64,000 bases of DNA from Phenylobacterium deserti (GTDB lineage Bacteria; Pseudomonadota; Alphaproteobacteria; Caulobacterales; Caulobacteraceae): the NCBI GenBank assembly GCA_945883235.1, contig CAMCXF010000003.1, positions 1-64,000 of the forward strand, written 5' to 3'. The position numbers were made by a program, and so were the translations under genes. This document shows positions 25,229 through 34,741 of the stretch, piece by piece; position 1 is the first letter of the stretch; every line of letters starts with the position of its first letter. Below the pieces are notes generated by a model. The model saw only the letters and a program-made list of their open reading frames with translations, was not told the origin of the DNA and ran no database searches.

Positions 25229-25366
25229 GGTTTCCCCCGATCCGAACGACTCCTAGCGCGTCTCTGGCAACTCTGAAACAGGCGTGAAGTCGACCGCGCT
25301 GAGGCTGGTATTCGATCCCGCCCTGACTATGGTGCGGTCGATGGTCCCATCCACCAAGGCGTTTGA

Positions 25367-26275
25367 ATGATCCTCGTGACGGGGTCGGAAGGTTTGATCG
25401 GCCGGCATGTTGTGTCGGCGCTACTGGCGTCGGGTCATGCTGTCAGACGATTTGACCTGGCCCGAGCATCGACCGAAAACCTTCGCCACTCCGGGGCTGT
25501 CGAGTTGGCTCTTGAGGGCGTCACCGGAGTTCTTCACTTGGCGGCGGTATCCCGTGTCGCCCGCGCCCAAATGGAACCCGAATTCTGTCACCAGACCAAT
25601 GTTGAAGCCTTTGGCGAACTTCTTCGCCTCAGTCTGGCGCAGCAAAGTCGCCCATGGGTAATTTTTGTCAGCAGTCGAGAGGTGTATGGCCAGCAAGCGG
25701 TCTTGCCGGTGCAGGAAGATGCTGTCCTGTCGCCCGTGAACGTCTACGCCGCAAGCAAGGTCGAGGGTGCACGACTGACCGCGCAGGCCTCCCGCGCCGG
25801 CCTGCTTACCAATATCTGTCGGCTTTCGAACGTCTACGGCTGCCCGCATGACTATGGGGATCGGGTGGCGGTGGCCTTCGCGGCCGCGGCCACCTGGGGT
25901 GGGGTGGCCAGAGTTGACGGCTCGGATTGTCTGTTTGACTTCACCTTCATTGCCGATGTGGCCGAGGGTCTTTGCCGGCTGGTCGAGGCGACAGTTGCCG
26001 GTGAGCGATTGCCGCCGGTTCAATTTGTGTCGGGCCGAGGAACCACGCTTGGTGGATTGGCGCGTCTTGCCAAGGGCATCTCGGCGCATCCTGTCGATAT
26101 CGTCGAGGCACCGGCGCGAACGTTCGATGTCTCGCGGTTTGTCGGGGATCCAACACGAACCCGCGCGCTTTTGGGCTGGCAGGCGACGACGCAGATTGAA
26201 GACGGCATGGCACTGCTTGTCCGCGCTCTGCAGCAGCAGGAGTGCGGGGGCCTACCCGCGTTACGTCAGCCATGA
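25367..26275 (+). CDS. NAD-dependent nucleotide-sugar epimerase/dehydratase (SDR)
   Basis: The 302-residue extended SDR starts MILVTGSEGLIGRHVVSALLASGHAVRRFD (GxxGxxG cofactor loop). It has LHLAAVSRV and the catalytic YAASK (VNVYAASKVEGARL), with Ser in FVSSREVYG. It resembles UDP-glucose 4-epimerases and GDP-mannose-type dehydratases; the substrate is not assignable. The next gene, a glycosyltransferase, starts in its stop codon (ATGA), so the pair probably adds a sugar to a surface polymer. By eye its codon use is less strictly GC-ending than the flanking plsY and pyrC genes, which may mean recent acquisition. Confidence 0.87.
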   Translation: MILVTGSEGLIGRHVVSALLASGHAVRRFDLARASTENLRHSGAVELALEGVTGVLHLAAVSRVARAQMEPEFCHQTNVEAFGELLRLSLAQQSRPWVIFVSSREVYGQQAVLPVQEDAVLSPVNVYAASKVEGARLTAQASRAGLLTNICRLSNVYGCPHDYGDRVAVAFAAAATWGGVARVDGSDCLFDFTFIADVAEGLCRLVEATVAGERLPPVQFVSGRGTTLGGLARLAKGISAHPVDIVEAPARTFDVSRFVGDPTRTRALLGWQATTQIEDGMALLVRALQQQECGGLPALRQP

Positions 26276-27228
26276 CGCTTGACGGGGTATCTGTTCCAGA
26301 GCGCCCCGGTGAAATCCGGGCCTGCTTGGTTGTGCGTGACGAGGTTCTCCGCCTGCCGTCGACCCTGGATTGTCATCGACACCTCGGCGTTGATCGCTTC
26401 CTGATCATTGACAACGGTTCTGGCGACGGCACCGTCGATTTTCTGACAGCGCAGCCGGACGTCCATCTCTTTCAAACGACGGAGTCGTTTGCCGCTGCCA
26501 ATGACGGCCTGCATTGGGGCAACGCGGTACGCGACGCCTACTGTGATGGTCATTGGACGCTCAGTCTCGACGCTGACGAACAGCTTGTCTTTCCGGGCAT
26601 TGAGACCGTTGACCTGAAGTCGCTGTGTCGCTTTTTGGACGGGCAGGGCGCGGATTGCGTTCTGGCGATGCTGCTCGACATGTACAACGCTGGCGACGTC
26701 ACCGAGGCTGTTCATGATCCGGCCAGGCCCCTGATCGAGACGTGCAGGTGGTTCGACCCGGGTCCCTATCGCCTGCTGCGCGGAGGACCGTTTCCTGGTG
26801 CCCGGATCTATGGTGGACCCAGGGATCGATTGATCGATTTCAAGCCGTTTCAGAATGGCTCGCCGCTGCTGACGAAGGTGCCCCTGGTTCGCTGGCGTCG
26901 CGGCATGCGTTACCTGCTATCGACCCATCAGATGACGGCGGCGCGCCTGTTCCCGATGCTTGGGGTGCTCCTGCACTTCAAGTTTCTCAGCGACTTCCGC
27001 CAGCGGGTTGAGACGGCGGTCGAGGGCGCGTGGCATGGCGGAGCCGAGCGGGACTTCCTCGCCTACCATGCGCACCTCCAGGCGAACGTAGCCCTGCGAC
27101 TTCACTTTGATGGTTCCGTACGCTTCGAAAACAGCCGGCAGCTGGTCGACCTGGGCGTGATGCTGACCCATCCCGCACTCGAGGCATTCATCGCGTCCGA
27201 GACCGCCTCCGGACACTTGTCAGGCTGA
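26272..27228 (+). CDS. Glycosyltransferase family 2-like protein
   Basis: The 318-residue protein begins MTLDGVSVPERPGEIRACLVVRDEVLRLPSTLDCHRHLGVDRFLIIDNGSGDGTVDFL. This is the GT-A start of the Glyco_tranf_2_4 group (D-N-G-S-x-D-G-T), followed by the DxD element SLDADEQL. No membrane segments are obvious. The ATG at 26272 is favoured because it overlaps the epimerase stop; the ORF-track 26242 extends into that gene. The acceptor is unknown. Its 3' end overlaps the convergent pyrC-like gene by nine bases. Confidence 0.83.
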   Translation: MTLDGVSVPERPGEIRACLVVRDEVLRLPSTLDCHRHLGVDRFLIIDNGSGDGTVDFLTAQPDVHLFQTTESFAAANDGLHWGNAVRDAYCDGHWTLSLDADEQLVFPGIETVDLKSLCRFLDGQGADCVLAMLLDMYNAGDVTEAVHDPARPLIETCRWFDPGPYRLLRGGPFPGARIYGGPRDRLIDFKPFQNGSPLLTKVPLVRWRRGMRYLLSTHQMTAARLFPMLGVLLHFKFLSDFRQRVETAVEGAWHGGAERDFLAYHAHLQANVALRLHFDGSVRFENSRQLVDLGVMLTHPALEAFIASETASGHLSG

Positions 27229-28509
27229 ATAGACCGTCCGGCCGCCCACCACCGTCCGCAGGACCTTGCCTTGCAGTCGCCGCCCGTCAAACGGCGAGTT
27301 CTTGGACTTCGAGATCAGCTTGTCAGCCTGGATGACGACAGGCGCGTTTAGATCACACAGTACGAGATCAGCGGGCGTGCCCGTGGCCAGTCGCCCGCCG
27401 GGGAGACCCAGGAGCTTCGCCGGTGCCGACGTCACGGTGCGGATCAGATCAATCAACGGAATGCGGCCCTCGTGATGGAAGGCAAGCAGGGCGGCCAGCA
27501 GGGTCTGTAGGCCTACTGCACCCGGCGCGGCCTCGTCGTAGGGCAGGCGCTTGTCCTCGGCCGGTGCCGGGGAGTGGGCCGAGACGATCACCTGGATAAG
27601 ACCCGAGGCCACGGCATCGATCACCGCCTGACGGTCGTCTTCCGATCGAAGGGGAGGGTCGACTTTGCAGAAGGTCCGGTAGTCGCCGATGTCGATCTCG
27701 TTGAACGACAGGTGATTGATCGAGGTAGTCGCCGTCACTGGCAGCCCGCGATCAAGCCCACGCTTGAGGCTCTCCATCGCCGCCGCCGTGGTGATCTGGT
27801 CCACGATGAAGGGCGCGCCGGTCAGTTCGACCAGCGCAAGGTCGCGTTCCAGCATGATCCGCTCGGCGATGGCGGGCACGCTGGGAAGTCCCATGCGGGC
27901 GGCAAACTCGCCCTCGCTGGCCACCGCCCCCGCTGACAGCCACGGATCGGCTGGGCGATGTGCCACAGGTACGCCGAACGCCTTGGCGTAGCTCAGCACC
28001 CGGCGAAGGACCTTCGAATCCACGATGGGGCGGTCGGCGTCGGTGACATAGAGGCAGCCGGCCTCGTGCATAAGCCCGATCTCGGCCATCCGCTGGCCCA
28101 GCCCGCCCTTGGTGGCGGCACCGGCGGGGTAGACGTTGACCAGTTCGATGTCGCGGGCCCGGCGCAGGATGAAATCCACGACCGAGGGCTCGTCCATCAC
28201 CGGGTTGGTATCGGGCTGGACGACGATGGTGGTCACGCCACCGGCGGCGGCGGCCAGTGCGGCGGACTTGAGGGTTTCCTTCGGTTCGGAACCCGGCTCG
28301 CCAGTCTTCACCCGGATGTCGATCAGGCCAGGGATCAAAAGCGCACCGCCGGTGTCGATGACGTCCACGTCTGCCGACAGAGATCCGAAGCCCGGTACGT
28401 GGGCCAGGTCGGCGATGACACCTCCGGCGATCATGACCGCACCGGGGCCGTCGTAGCCCGAAGCCGGGTCTACAAGGCGCGCGTTCAGATAAGCGGTCGG
28501 GCGGCTCAT
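27220..28509 (-). CDS. Dihydroorotase-like protein, probably non-catalytic (PyrC'/PyrX type)
   Basis: The 429-residue protein has full class I dihydroorotase architecture ([47 protein letters not shown]), but key zinc ligands are lost. The invariant HxH after PGLID is RVK, and the catalytic Asp of the TDHAPH block is Ala ([13 protein letters not shown]). The HCED block keeps His but reads HRPA. It starts inside the pyrB stop (four-base overlap). In Pseudomonas an inactive PyrC' of this kind is needed to assemble aspartate transcarbamoylase, so I infer a structural partner of PyrB; a working PyrC should be encoded elsewhere. Annotation pipelines usually call it simply pyrC. Confidence 0.85.
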   Translation of the reverse strand: MSRPTAYLNARLVDPASGYDGPGAVMIAGGVIADLAHVPGFGSLSADVDVIDTGGALLIPGLIDIRVKTGEPGSEPKETLKSAALAAAAGGVTTIVVQPDTNPVMDEPSVVDFILRRARDIELVNVYPAGAATKGGLGQRMAEIGLMHEAGCLYVTDADRPIVDSKVLRRVLSYAKAFGVPVAHRPADPWLSAGAVASEGEFAARMGLPSVPAIAERIMLERDLALVELTGAPFIVDQITTAAAMESLKRGLDRGLPVTATTSINHLSFNEIDIGDYRTFCKVDPPLRSEDDRQAVIDAVASGLIQVIVSAHSPAPAEDKRLPYDEAAPGAVGLQTLLAALLAFHHEGRIPLIDLIRTVTSAPAKLLGLPGGRLATGTPADLVLCDLNAPVVIQADKLISKSKNSPFDGRRLQGKVLRTVVGGRTVYSA

Positions 28510-29486
28510 CGGTCGTTGTCCAGCCGCGCGGCCAGCGATGTCAGCACCGCCATGCGCGCGGCAACGCCCATCTCGACCTGATCCTGAATCAGGCTGACTG
28601 TCAGGTCGTCAGCAACCTCCGAATCGATTTCCACGCCGCGGTTCATCGGACCGGGATGCATCACGCGGACGTGCGGTGCGGCGAGGGCCAGTTTTTCGCG
28701 ATCCAGGCCATAGAACCGGAAATATTCCCGCTGCGACGGCGCCATCACCCCGTCCATGCGCTCCAGCTGCAGGCGCAGCATCATCACCACGTCGCAGCCG
28801 GCAATACCCTCGCGCATGTCGTGGAACACCTCGACGTTCCAGCGCTCGGCGGCGACGGGGATCAGGGTCGGCGGGCCGACCAGCCGTACGTTCGCGCCCA
28901 GCATCTGCAGCATGGCAATGTTCGACCGCGCCACACGGCTGTGCAGCACGTCGCCACAGATTGCGATCTTGAGGCCCGCGATATGGCCAAAGGCCCGGCG
29001 CATCGACAGCGCGTCGAGCAGGGCCTGCGTGGGGTGCTCATGCTGCCCGTCACCGGCGTTGACCACCGAACAGCCCACCTTCTGCGACAGCAGGCTGGCG
29101 GCGCCGGACGAGGCGTGCCGCACCACTAGCAGGTCGGGTTGCATGGCGTTCAGCGTTACCGCCGTGTCGATCAGGGTCTCGCCTTTCGACATGGCCGATG
29201 AGCGGGGGCTCATGTTGACCACGTCGGCACCGAGGCGCTTTCCCGCCAGCTCGAACGAGCTCTGGGTTCGCGTGGAATTCTCGAAGAACAGGTTCATCAG
29301 CGTCCTGCCCTTGAGCAGGTCCAGCTTCTTGGCTGTCTGGCGATTGAGGCTGACAAATCCGTCGGCTAAATCCAGCAGGTTCGCCACCTCGACCTCGTTC
29401 AGGTCGGTGGCCGACAGGAAATGCTTCTTCGGAAACGAAAAGGTCCGCTGCAGGACCTCGTTCAGACCGGGCGGGGTCATAGTCAT
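28506..29486 (-). CDS. pyrB: Aspartate carbamoyltransferase catalytic subunit
   Basis: PyrB condenses carbamoyl phosphate with aspartate, the first committed step of pyrimidine synthesis. The 326-residue product carries the carbamoyl-phosphate loop [20 protein letters not shown], the region [17 protein letters not shown], and [14 protein letters not shown]. No regulatory pyrI is adjacent. The dihydroorotase-like gene overlaps its stop by four bases, as in pyrBC' operons. The promoter should lie in the 87 bases shared with the divergent DUF1993 gene. Confidence 0.96.
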   Translation of the reverse strand: MTMTPPGLNEVLQRTFSFPKKHFLSATDLNEVEVANLLDLADGFVSLNRQTAKKLDLLKGRTLMNLFFENSTRTQSSFELAGKRLGADVVNMSPRSSAMSKGETLIDTAVTLNAMQPDLLVVRHASSGAASLLSQKVGCSVVNAGDGQHEHPTQALLDALSMRRAFGHIAGLKIAICGDVLHSRVARSNIAMLQMLGANVRLVGPPTLIPVAAERWNVEVFHDMREGIAGCDVVMMLRLQLERMDGVMAPSQREYFRFYGLDREKLALAAPHVRVMHPGPMNRGVEIDSEVADDLTVSLIQDQVEMGVAARMAVLTSLAARLDNDR

Positions 29487-29573
29487 TAAAGCGCGGTCTT
29501 AGAGCGCGGTGATCGGGAAGCCAAGCCCCGCTTTGTCGCGCACTCGAACGGCACCATATGTGATCTCTACAGC

Positions 29574-30092
29574 ATGACGGAGACAATGATGAAAGCGGAC
29601 CTATTCACTTATGTGGGTGCCTTCGAGCGCGGCCTGGATACGCTTGCACACGTCTTGACCAAGGGCGCTGAGTTTGCGGCCACGCAGGGTGCCTCCACGT
29701 CGCAAATGTTGGACTGGCGACTTCTCGACGACATGTCGCCGCTCCGGGCGCAGGTGAGCACTGTGTGCAATTTCGCCACACAGTGGCCGGCGCGTGCGGC
29801 AGGGCTGCCCCTGCCGACCGACGTCGACGGAGACCAGGATCTTCCTGCTCTATTTAGCGACATCGCCAAGGCCAAGGCCTGGTTGAAGGACCTGACGCCC
29901 GATCAGTTTGCTGGGCGCGACCCGGAGCCTGCGACTGTGAGCATCGGGCAGGAGATGACATTGCCCGTCGGCCAATGGATTCCAGGCTTCGCTATGCCGA
30001 ATTTCTACTTCCACCTCAGTATCGCCTACGCGATCCTGAGGGCGCGCGGCGTCCAGATCGGAAAGCGCGACTTCTTCGCGGGCGGTCTCTAG
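29574..30092 (+). CDS. DUF1993 family protein
   Basis: The 172-residue protein matches DUF1993, helical proteins with a DinB-like four-helix bundle: MLDWRLLDDMSPLRAQVSTVCNFATQWPARAAG, and the C-terminal signature FYFHLSIAYAILRARGVQIGKRDFFAG. The function is unknown; related bundle proteins bind metals through His residues. The ATG at 29574 is used, and ATGs at 29586 or 29589 are possible. It is divergent from pyrB and overlaps the stop of ruvX by four bases tail to tail. Confidence 0.85.
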   Translation: MTETMMKADLFTYVGAFERGLDTLAHVLTKGAEFAATQGASTSQMLDWRLLDDMSPLRAQVSTVCNFATQWPARAAGLPLPTDVDGDQDLPALFSDIAKAKAWLKDLTPDQFAGRDPEPATVSIGQEMTLPVGQWIPGFAMPNFYFHLSIAYAILRARGVQIGKRDFFAGGL

Positions 30093-30556
30093 AGATTCTT
30101 CAGCCGGTCCAGCGCACCCTGCAGGATCCAGCCAGCGGCCGCCTTGTCCACCACCTCGGCGCGGCGGGCCCGACTGATGTCGGCTTCGTCAATCAGCATC
30201 CTGTTGATGGCCATCGAGCTCATGCGCTCATCCCAGAACGCGATGGGGAGGTCCTTCACCCGCAGCACATTGCGAGCGAACGCTCTACTGGACTGGCAAC
30301 GTGGCCCTTCGGTCCCATCCATGTTGATTGGCAGGCCGATGACGATCCCGAGGGCATCGCGACTGTCCATCAGCTCGAACATCCGGGTAATGTCGGCGGT
30401 GAATTTGGTCCTACGGATGGTCTCCAGCGGGCTGGCGATGCCCCGGGTCGCATCCGAAACGGCGACACCGATGGTCTTTTCGCCCAGGTCCAGCCCGATG
30501 ACGGGTGCATGGCGCGGCAGGAGCGAGGGCAGGGCGGTCAGGTCCACAACGGGCAT
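30089..30556 (-). CDS. ruvX: Holliday junction resolvase-like RNase RuvX (YqgF)
   Basis: The 155-residue protein has the RNase H-like fold of YqgF: GLDLGEKTIGVAVSDATRGIASP with the first catalytic Asp, GIVIGLPINMDGTEGPRC, and FWDERMSSMAINRML with the acidic DER motif. The family is essential in many bacteria and acts in 16S rRNA 3'/5' processing and possibly DNA junction resolution. It lies divergent to gatC with 112 bases between the two starts. Confidence 0.93.
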   Translation of the reverse strand: MPVVDLTALPSLLPRHAPVIGLDLGEKTIGVAVSDATRGIASPLETIRRTKFTADITRMFELMDSRDALGIVIGLPINMDGTEGPRCQSSRAFARNVLRVKDLPIAFWDERMSSMAINRMLIDEADISRARRAEVVDKAAAGWILQGALDRLKNL

Positions 30557-30668
30557 TGCCGACGTCTAGCATCGAATCGACAGCTCCACGTGCCGTCTGA
30601 TCGTGTCGCCGCTTGCAAAAGGGTCCCCGGCGCGGCTAACCCACGCTCTCGTAAATCTGGAGGGCCCG

Positions 30669-30956
30669 ATGGCCATCGATGCCGAGACCGTTCGCAAGGT
30701 CGCGAGGCTGGCGCGCATCGCCGAGCCGGAAGACCGGCTTGAGCCGTTGGCCCGTGAATTGTCGGGCATTCTCGACTGGATCGAGCAACTGGCCGAGGTC
30801 AATACCGACGGCGTCGAGCCCATGACCACTTCGGTGGCCATGAAACTTCCGATGCGTGACGATGTGGTCACCGACGGTGGTGATCCGGCCCGGGTGCTCA
30901 GCAATGCCCCCAAAACAGACAAGGGCTTCTTCATCGTGCCGAAGGTGGTTGAGTAA
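30669..30956 (+). CDS. gatC: Asp-tRNA(Asn)/Glu-tRNA(Gln) amidotransferase subunit C
   Basis: GatC is the small linker subunit of the GatCAB amidotransferase, which converts Glu-tRNA(Gln) and Asp-tRNA(Asn) to the amide forms. The 95-residue product reads [53 protein letters not shown], a textbook GatC. I use the ATG at 30669, which has GGAGG seven bases upstream, not the ORF-track start at 30603. Its stop TAA shares an A with the gatA start, giving tight coupling. Confidence 0.96.
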   Translation: MAIDAETVRKVARLARIAEPEDRLEPLARELSGILDWIEQLAEVNTDGVEPMTTSVAMKLPMRDDVVTDGGDPARVLSNAPKTDKGFFIVPKVVE

Positions 30957-32428
30957 TGGCTGGCTTGACCGGGCTCACGCTCAAGGCCGCCCTCGACGGC
31001 TTGGCGAACAAGACCTTTTCATCCGAGGAAATCACCCTCGACCACATCGCAGCGGTCGAGGCGTCATCCGCGCTCAACGCCTATGTGGTCCAGACGCCGG
31101 ACAAGGCGCTGGAGATGGCGCGCGCGTCTGACGCTCGCCGCTCTACCGGAGATGCCGGCCCGCTGGACGGCGCGCCCCTGGGCATCAAGGACCTGTTCTG
31201 TACCGAAGGCGTGGAATCGACCGCCGGCTCGATGATCCTGCGCGGGTTCAAACCTACCTACGAATCCACCGTCACTTCGAACCTTTGGCGCGACGGCGCT
31301 GTGATGCTTGGCAAGCTCAACATGGATGAGTTCGCCATGGGTTCGTCCAACGAGACGTCCGCTTGGGGACCGGTGGTCAATCCTTGGCGAACGCAGGGCG
31401 GCAATGCCCAGCTGACCCCCGGCGGCTCCTCGGGCGGGTCGGCGTCCGCGGTCGCGGCGGAACTGTGTCTGGGCGCCACGGCGACGGACACCGGTGGGTC
31501 TATCCGTCAGCCCGCAGCATTCACCGGCACCGTCGGCGTGAAGCCGACCTACGGTCGCTGTTCACGCTGGGGCATCGTGGCCTTTGCCTCGTCGCTGGAC
31601 CAGGCCGGGCCGATGGCACGCACTGTGGAGGACACCGCGATCCTGCTGCGCTCGATGGCGGGCCACGATCCGAAAGATTCGACCAGCATCAACCTGGAAG
31701 TCCCGGATTTCGGAAGCTTCTGCGGCAAGTCCGTAAAAGGCCTGCGGATCGGTATCCCCAAGGAGTACCGCGTCGACGGCATGCCACCCGAAATCGACGC
31801 GCTGTGGGAGCAGGGGATTGCCTGGCTCAAGGATGCCGGCTGCGAGATCGTCGACGTGTCTCTGCCGCATACAAAGTACGCGCTTCCAGCCTACTACATC
31901 ATCGCCCCGGCCGAGGCGTCGTCCAATCTCGCCCGCTATGACGGGATGCGCTACGGCCTGCGCGTCGAGGGTGCCAACCTGACCGAGACCTACGAAAAGA
32001 CTCGCGCCCAGGGGTTCGGCGAGGAGGTCAAGCGCCGCATCCTGATCGGCACCTACGTGCTGTCGGCCGGCTATTACGACGCCTACTATCTGAAGGCGCT
32101 GAAGGTTCGCCGTCGCATCGCCGACGACTTCGACCAGGCCTGGCAGACCTGCGACGCCCTGCTGACGCCCACGGCACCGTCGGCCGCCTTCGCGCTGGGC
32201 GAAAAGTCAGACGACCCCGTGGCCATGTATCTGAACGACATCTTCACCGTGACGGTGAACCTGGCTGGCCTGCCGGGGATGAGCGTGCCTGCCGGCGTCG
32301 ACGCGCAAGGACTGCCGCTGGGCCTTCAACTCATCGGCCGCAATCTGGACGAGGGGACATTGTTTTCGCTGGGGTCGGCCATCGAGAAGGCCGCCGACTT
32401 CCGGGCCAGGCCGCAGAAGTGGTGGTGA
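30956..32428 (+). CDS. gatA: Asp-tRNA(Asn)/Glu-tRNA(Gln) amidotransferase subunit A
   Basis: GatA is the glutaminase that frees ammonia for tRNA amidation. The 490-residue product belongs to the amidase signature family with an intact Ser-Ser-Lys triad: Lys in LGIKDLFC, cis-Ser in [17 protein letters not shown] and nucleophile Ser in [13 protein letters not shown]. It follows gatC with a one-base overlap. A long inverted repeat lies between its stop and the small secreted-protein gene, and gatB follows ~670 bases downstream, so gatCAB is interrupted here. Confidence 0.97.
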   Translation: MAGLTGLTLKAALDGLANKTFSSEEITLDHIAAVEASSALNAYVVQTPDKALEMARASDARRSTGDAGPLDGAPLGIKDLFCTEGVESTAGSMILRGFKPTYESTVTSNLWRDGAVMLGKLNMDEFAMGSSNETSAWGPVVNPWRTQGGNAQLTPGGSSGGSASAVAAELCLGATATDTGGSIRQPAAFTGTVGVKPTYGRCSRWGIVAFASSLDQAGPMARTVEDTAILLRSMAGHDPKDSTSINLEVPDFGSFCGKSVKGLRIGIPKEYRVDGMPPEIDALWEQGIAWLKDAGCEIVDVSLPHTKYALPAYYIIAPAEASSNLARYDGMRYGLRVEGANLTETYEKTRAQGFGEEVKRRILIGTYVLSAGYYDAYYLKALKVRRRIADDFDQAWQTCDALLTPTAPSAAFALGEKSDDPVAMYLNDIFTVTVNLAGLPGMSVPAGVDAQGLPLGLQLIGRNLDEGTLFSLGSAIEKAADFRARPQKWW

Positions 32429-32436
32429 GTTAGAGA

Positions 32437-32579
32437 TCGTCCCTCCTCGCTAGGGGAGGGTGGACGGCGCGGAGCGCCGGACGGGTGGGGGTGTCGCGAT
32501 CAAGCGTAGAGCTTGAACATGAACCCCCCACCCCGCTTGCCTTTGGCAAGTCGGCCCTCCCCTGAAGAGGAGGGATGGC
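32437..32579. repeat. Long imperfect inverted repeat (REP/BIME-like) after gatA
   Basis: The left arm begins TCGTCCCTCCTCGCTAGGGG and ends GGGTGGGGGTG; the right arm is a diverged reverse complement (CCCCCCACCCC ... CCCCTGAAGAGGAGGGA). The apex is TCAAGC-GTAGA-GCTTGA. Each arm carries its own small hairpin (CGGCGC-GGA-GCGCCG and CTTGCC-TTT-GGCAAG). Elements of this form are dispersed intergenic repeats in Caulobacteraceae-type genomes. It could also end gatA transcription. Confidence 0.75.
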
Positions 32580-32587
32580 GAATAGAT

Positions 32588-32890
32588 TTATTTCATCGCG
32601 TCGAATTCGGCCTGCAGCGACTTCAACTTGGCGTCGTCGATGGCACCCTGGCTCATCGGCGCAACCTGCGACAGCGTCATGGTGGCGATCTGGTCGTAGA
32701 ACTGGGTGATTTCCGGCAGCATCTTTTCGAGGGCGGCCTTGGCCTTCTCGTTCTTGATGATGTCGCCAATCGGGGTCGTTTCCACCGAAAGGGCACCCGC
32801 CGCCGGCGCAGCGGCAGGAGCGGTCTGGGCCAGGGCCGGAGCGGCCATAGAGGCCACCGCAAGCGCGGCGACGATAGCGAGATACTTCAT
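32588..32890 (-). CDS. Small secreted or periplasmic protein of unknown function
   Basis: The 100-residue product has a clear signal peptide, MKYLAIVAALAVASMAAPALAQ, with cleavage expected after ALA. An Ala/Pro-rich linker follows, then a mostly helical mature part (IGDIIKNEKAKAALEKMLPEITQFYDQIATMTLSQ ... DDAKLKSLQAEFDAMK). I do not recognise the family by name. The SD AAAAGGAA lies upstream of the ATG at 32890. A near-identical copy of that SD-start block lies 79 bases further upstream and is followed at once by a stop codon. It is divergent from gatB. Confidence 0.75.
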   Translation of the reverse strand: MKYLAIVAALAVASMAAPALAQTAPAAAPAAGALSVETTPIGDIIKNEKAKAALEKMLPEITQFYDQIATMTLSQVAPMSQGAIDDAKLKSLQAEFDAMK

Positions 32891-32963
32891 CGGGTTTTCC
32901 TTTTGATATTGATTTTGTTAACTAATTGGGGAAATTTGGACGCTATCCATATTTATTACCCAA

Positions 32964-32983
32964 CTACATCGGGTGTTCCTTTT
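32964..32983 (-). promoter_or_regulatory. Duplicated ribosome-binding/start block with ATG-TAG start-stop
   Basis: On the reverse strand AAAAGGAACACCCGATGTAG matches the true leader of the downstream gene (AAAAGGAAAACCCGATGAAG) at 15 of 16 bases up to and including ATG. Here TAG follows the ATG directly. If the transcript covers it, this is a minimal start-stop upstream ORF. The surroundings (32,890-33,000) are unusually AT-rich for this window. Confidence 0.5.
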
Positions 32984-33100
32984 CCCCATTCTGAACGTCG
33001 TTAAGACGTGAGCGAACCTTGAGTCCATTTCAAGGCATTTATGCAAGTGCGTTTGTTGCCGCGCTTCCGGTTTCTTTCGCGTCGCGCTACTGAACCGCTC

Positions 33101-34600
33101 ATGAACGACGTGACCAACACCAAGCAGATCCAGGGTCGCACCGGCCCTTGGGAAATCGTCCTCGGGCTGGAGGTCCACGCCCAGGTTGCCTCCAACGCCA
33201 AACTCTTTTCTGGCGCCGCCGTGGGCGCGGGCGCTGCGCCCAATGCGCAGGTCAGCCTGGTGGATGCCGCCATGCCCGGCATGCTGCCCGTCATCAACCG
33301 CCACTGTGTGGAACAGGCAGTGAAGACCGGCCTCGGCCTCAAGGCGCAGATCAATCACTGGTCGCGATTCGACCGCAAGAACTATTTCTACCCCGATCTG
33401 CCGCAGGGCTATCAGATCAGCCAGTTCAAGGACCCCATCGTCGGCGAGGGCGAGGTGATCGTCGAGCGCGACGACGGCTCGACCTTCACTGTGCGAATCG
33501 AGCGGCTCCACCTGGAGCAGGACGCCGGCAAGAGCCTGCACGACCAGGATCCGAACTACACCTACGTCGATCTCAACCGCTCGGGCACGGCCCTTATGGA
33601 GATCGTCTCCCGGCCGGATATGCGGTGTGCTGAAGAGGCAGCGGCCTATGTGAAGAAGCTGCGGACCATCCTGATCTATCTGGGCACCTGCGACGGCGAC
33701 ATGGAGAAGGGTAACCTGCGCGCCGATGTGAACGTCTCGGTGTGCCGCCCCGGTGCCTACGAAAGATTCCGGGAGAGCGGCGACTTCAGCCATCTGGGCA
33801 CCCGTTGCGAGATCAAGAACGTCAACTCGTACCGCTACATCCAGCAGGCCATCGAGTACGAGGCCCGCCGGCAAATTGAAATCCTTGAAGACGGGGGTTC
33901 GATCAACCAGGAAACCCGCCTGTTCGACCCGGGCAAGAACGAGACCCGGTCCATGCGCTCCAAGGAAGAGGCGCACGACTACCGCTACTTCCCAGACCCC
34001 GACCTGTTGCCGCTGGAACTTGACCCAGCGTGGGTCAAGGCCATCGAAGCGACCCTGCCCGAGTTGCCAGACGCCAAGAAGGCGCGGCTGCAGTTGCAGT
34101 ACGGCCTGACCGCCTATGACGCAGGCGTGCTGATCATCGAACAGGCCCGGGCCGACTTCTATGAGGCCGCCGTCAAGGGGCGCGACGCCAAACTCACGGC
34201 CAACTGGGTGACCAACGATCTGGCTGCCCGGCTCACGGCCGGTGGCATCGACATCGCTGATTCGCCGATCGGTCCGGCGGGCATCGCCGAACTGGTCCAG
34301 TTGATCGAGGAAGATGTGATCTCTTCGAAAATCGCCAAGGACGTCTTTGAACGCATGTGGGCGGGCGAGGGCGCGGCCGGCGAAGTGGTCGAGAAGGCCG
34401 GCCTGCGTCAAGTCTCCGACACCGGTGCCCTGGAAGCCATCATAGACGCCCTGATTGCCGCCAATCCTGGCCAGGCCGAGGCGGTCAAGGAAAAGCCCCA
34501 GGCCATCGGCTGGTTCGTGGGGCAGGTGATGAAGCAGACCGGCGGCAAGGCCAACCCGGGCACGGTCAACCAGCTACTCAAGGCCAAGCTGGGGCTGTAA
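33101..34600 (+). CDS. gatB: Asp-tRNA(Asn)/Glu-tRNA(Gln) amidotransferase subunit B
   Basis: GatB binds the mischarged tRNA, phosphorylates the acyl group and amidates it with ammonia from GatA. The 499-residue product has [42 protein letters not shown] and [18 protein letters not shown], and a C-terminal YqeY-like domain ending [18 protein letters not shown]. The ATG at 33101 ([12 protein letters not shown]) is preferred over the ORF-track 33041, which adds a basic non-family leader. It is separated from gatCA by the inverted repeat and the secreted-protein gene. Confidence 0.97.
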   Translation: MNDVTNTKQIQGRTGPWEIVLGLEVHAQVASNAKLFSGAAVGAGAAPNAQVSLVDAAMPGMLPVINRHCVEQAVKTGLGLKAQINHWSRFDRKNYFYPDLPQGYQISQFKDPIVGEGEVIVERDDGSTFTVRIERLHLEQDAGKSLHDQDPNYTYVDLNRSGTALMEIVSRPDMRCAEEAAAYVKKLRTILIYLGTCDGDMEKGNLRADVNVSVCRPGAYERFRESGDFSHLGTRCEIKNVNSYRYIQQAIEYEARRQIEILEDGGSINQETRLFDPGKNETRSMRSKEEAHDYRYFPDPDLLPLELDPAWVKAIEATLPELPDAKKARLQLQYGLTAYDAGVLIIEQARADFYEAAVKGRDAKLTANWVTNDLAARLTAGGIDIADSPIGPAGIAELVQLIEEDVISSKIAKDVFERMWAGEGAAGEVVEKAGLRQVSDTGALEAIIDALIAANPGQAEAVKEKPQAIGWFVGQVMKQTGGKANPGTVNQLLKAKLGL

Positions 34601-34741
34601 ATCCGCCACGCCTCGCGGTTCCTGTCAATTTGGCAACTGCGGCTTTAACCATGTGTTCAAGGTAACACTGGTTTGATGTGCTCTTGGACCGGTTCGGGGC
34701 GTGCAAAAAGCAAGCTCGCCGACCTGACGAGGACGCGCACC

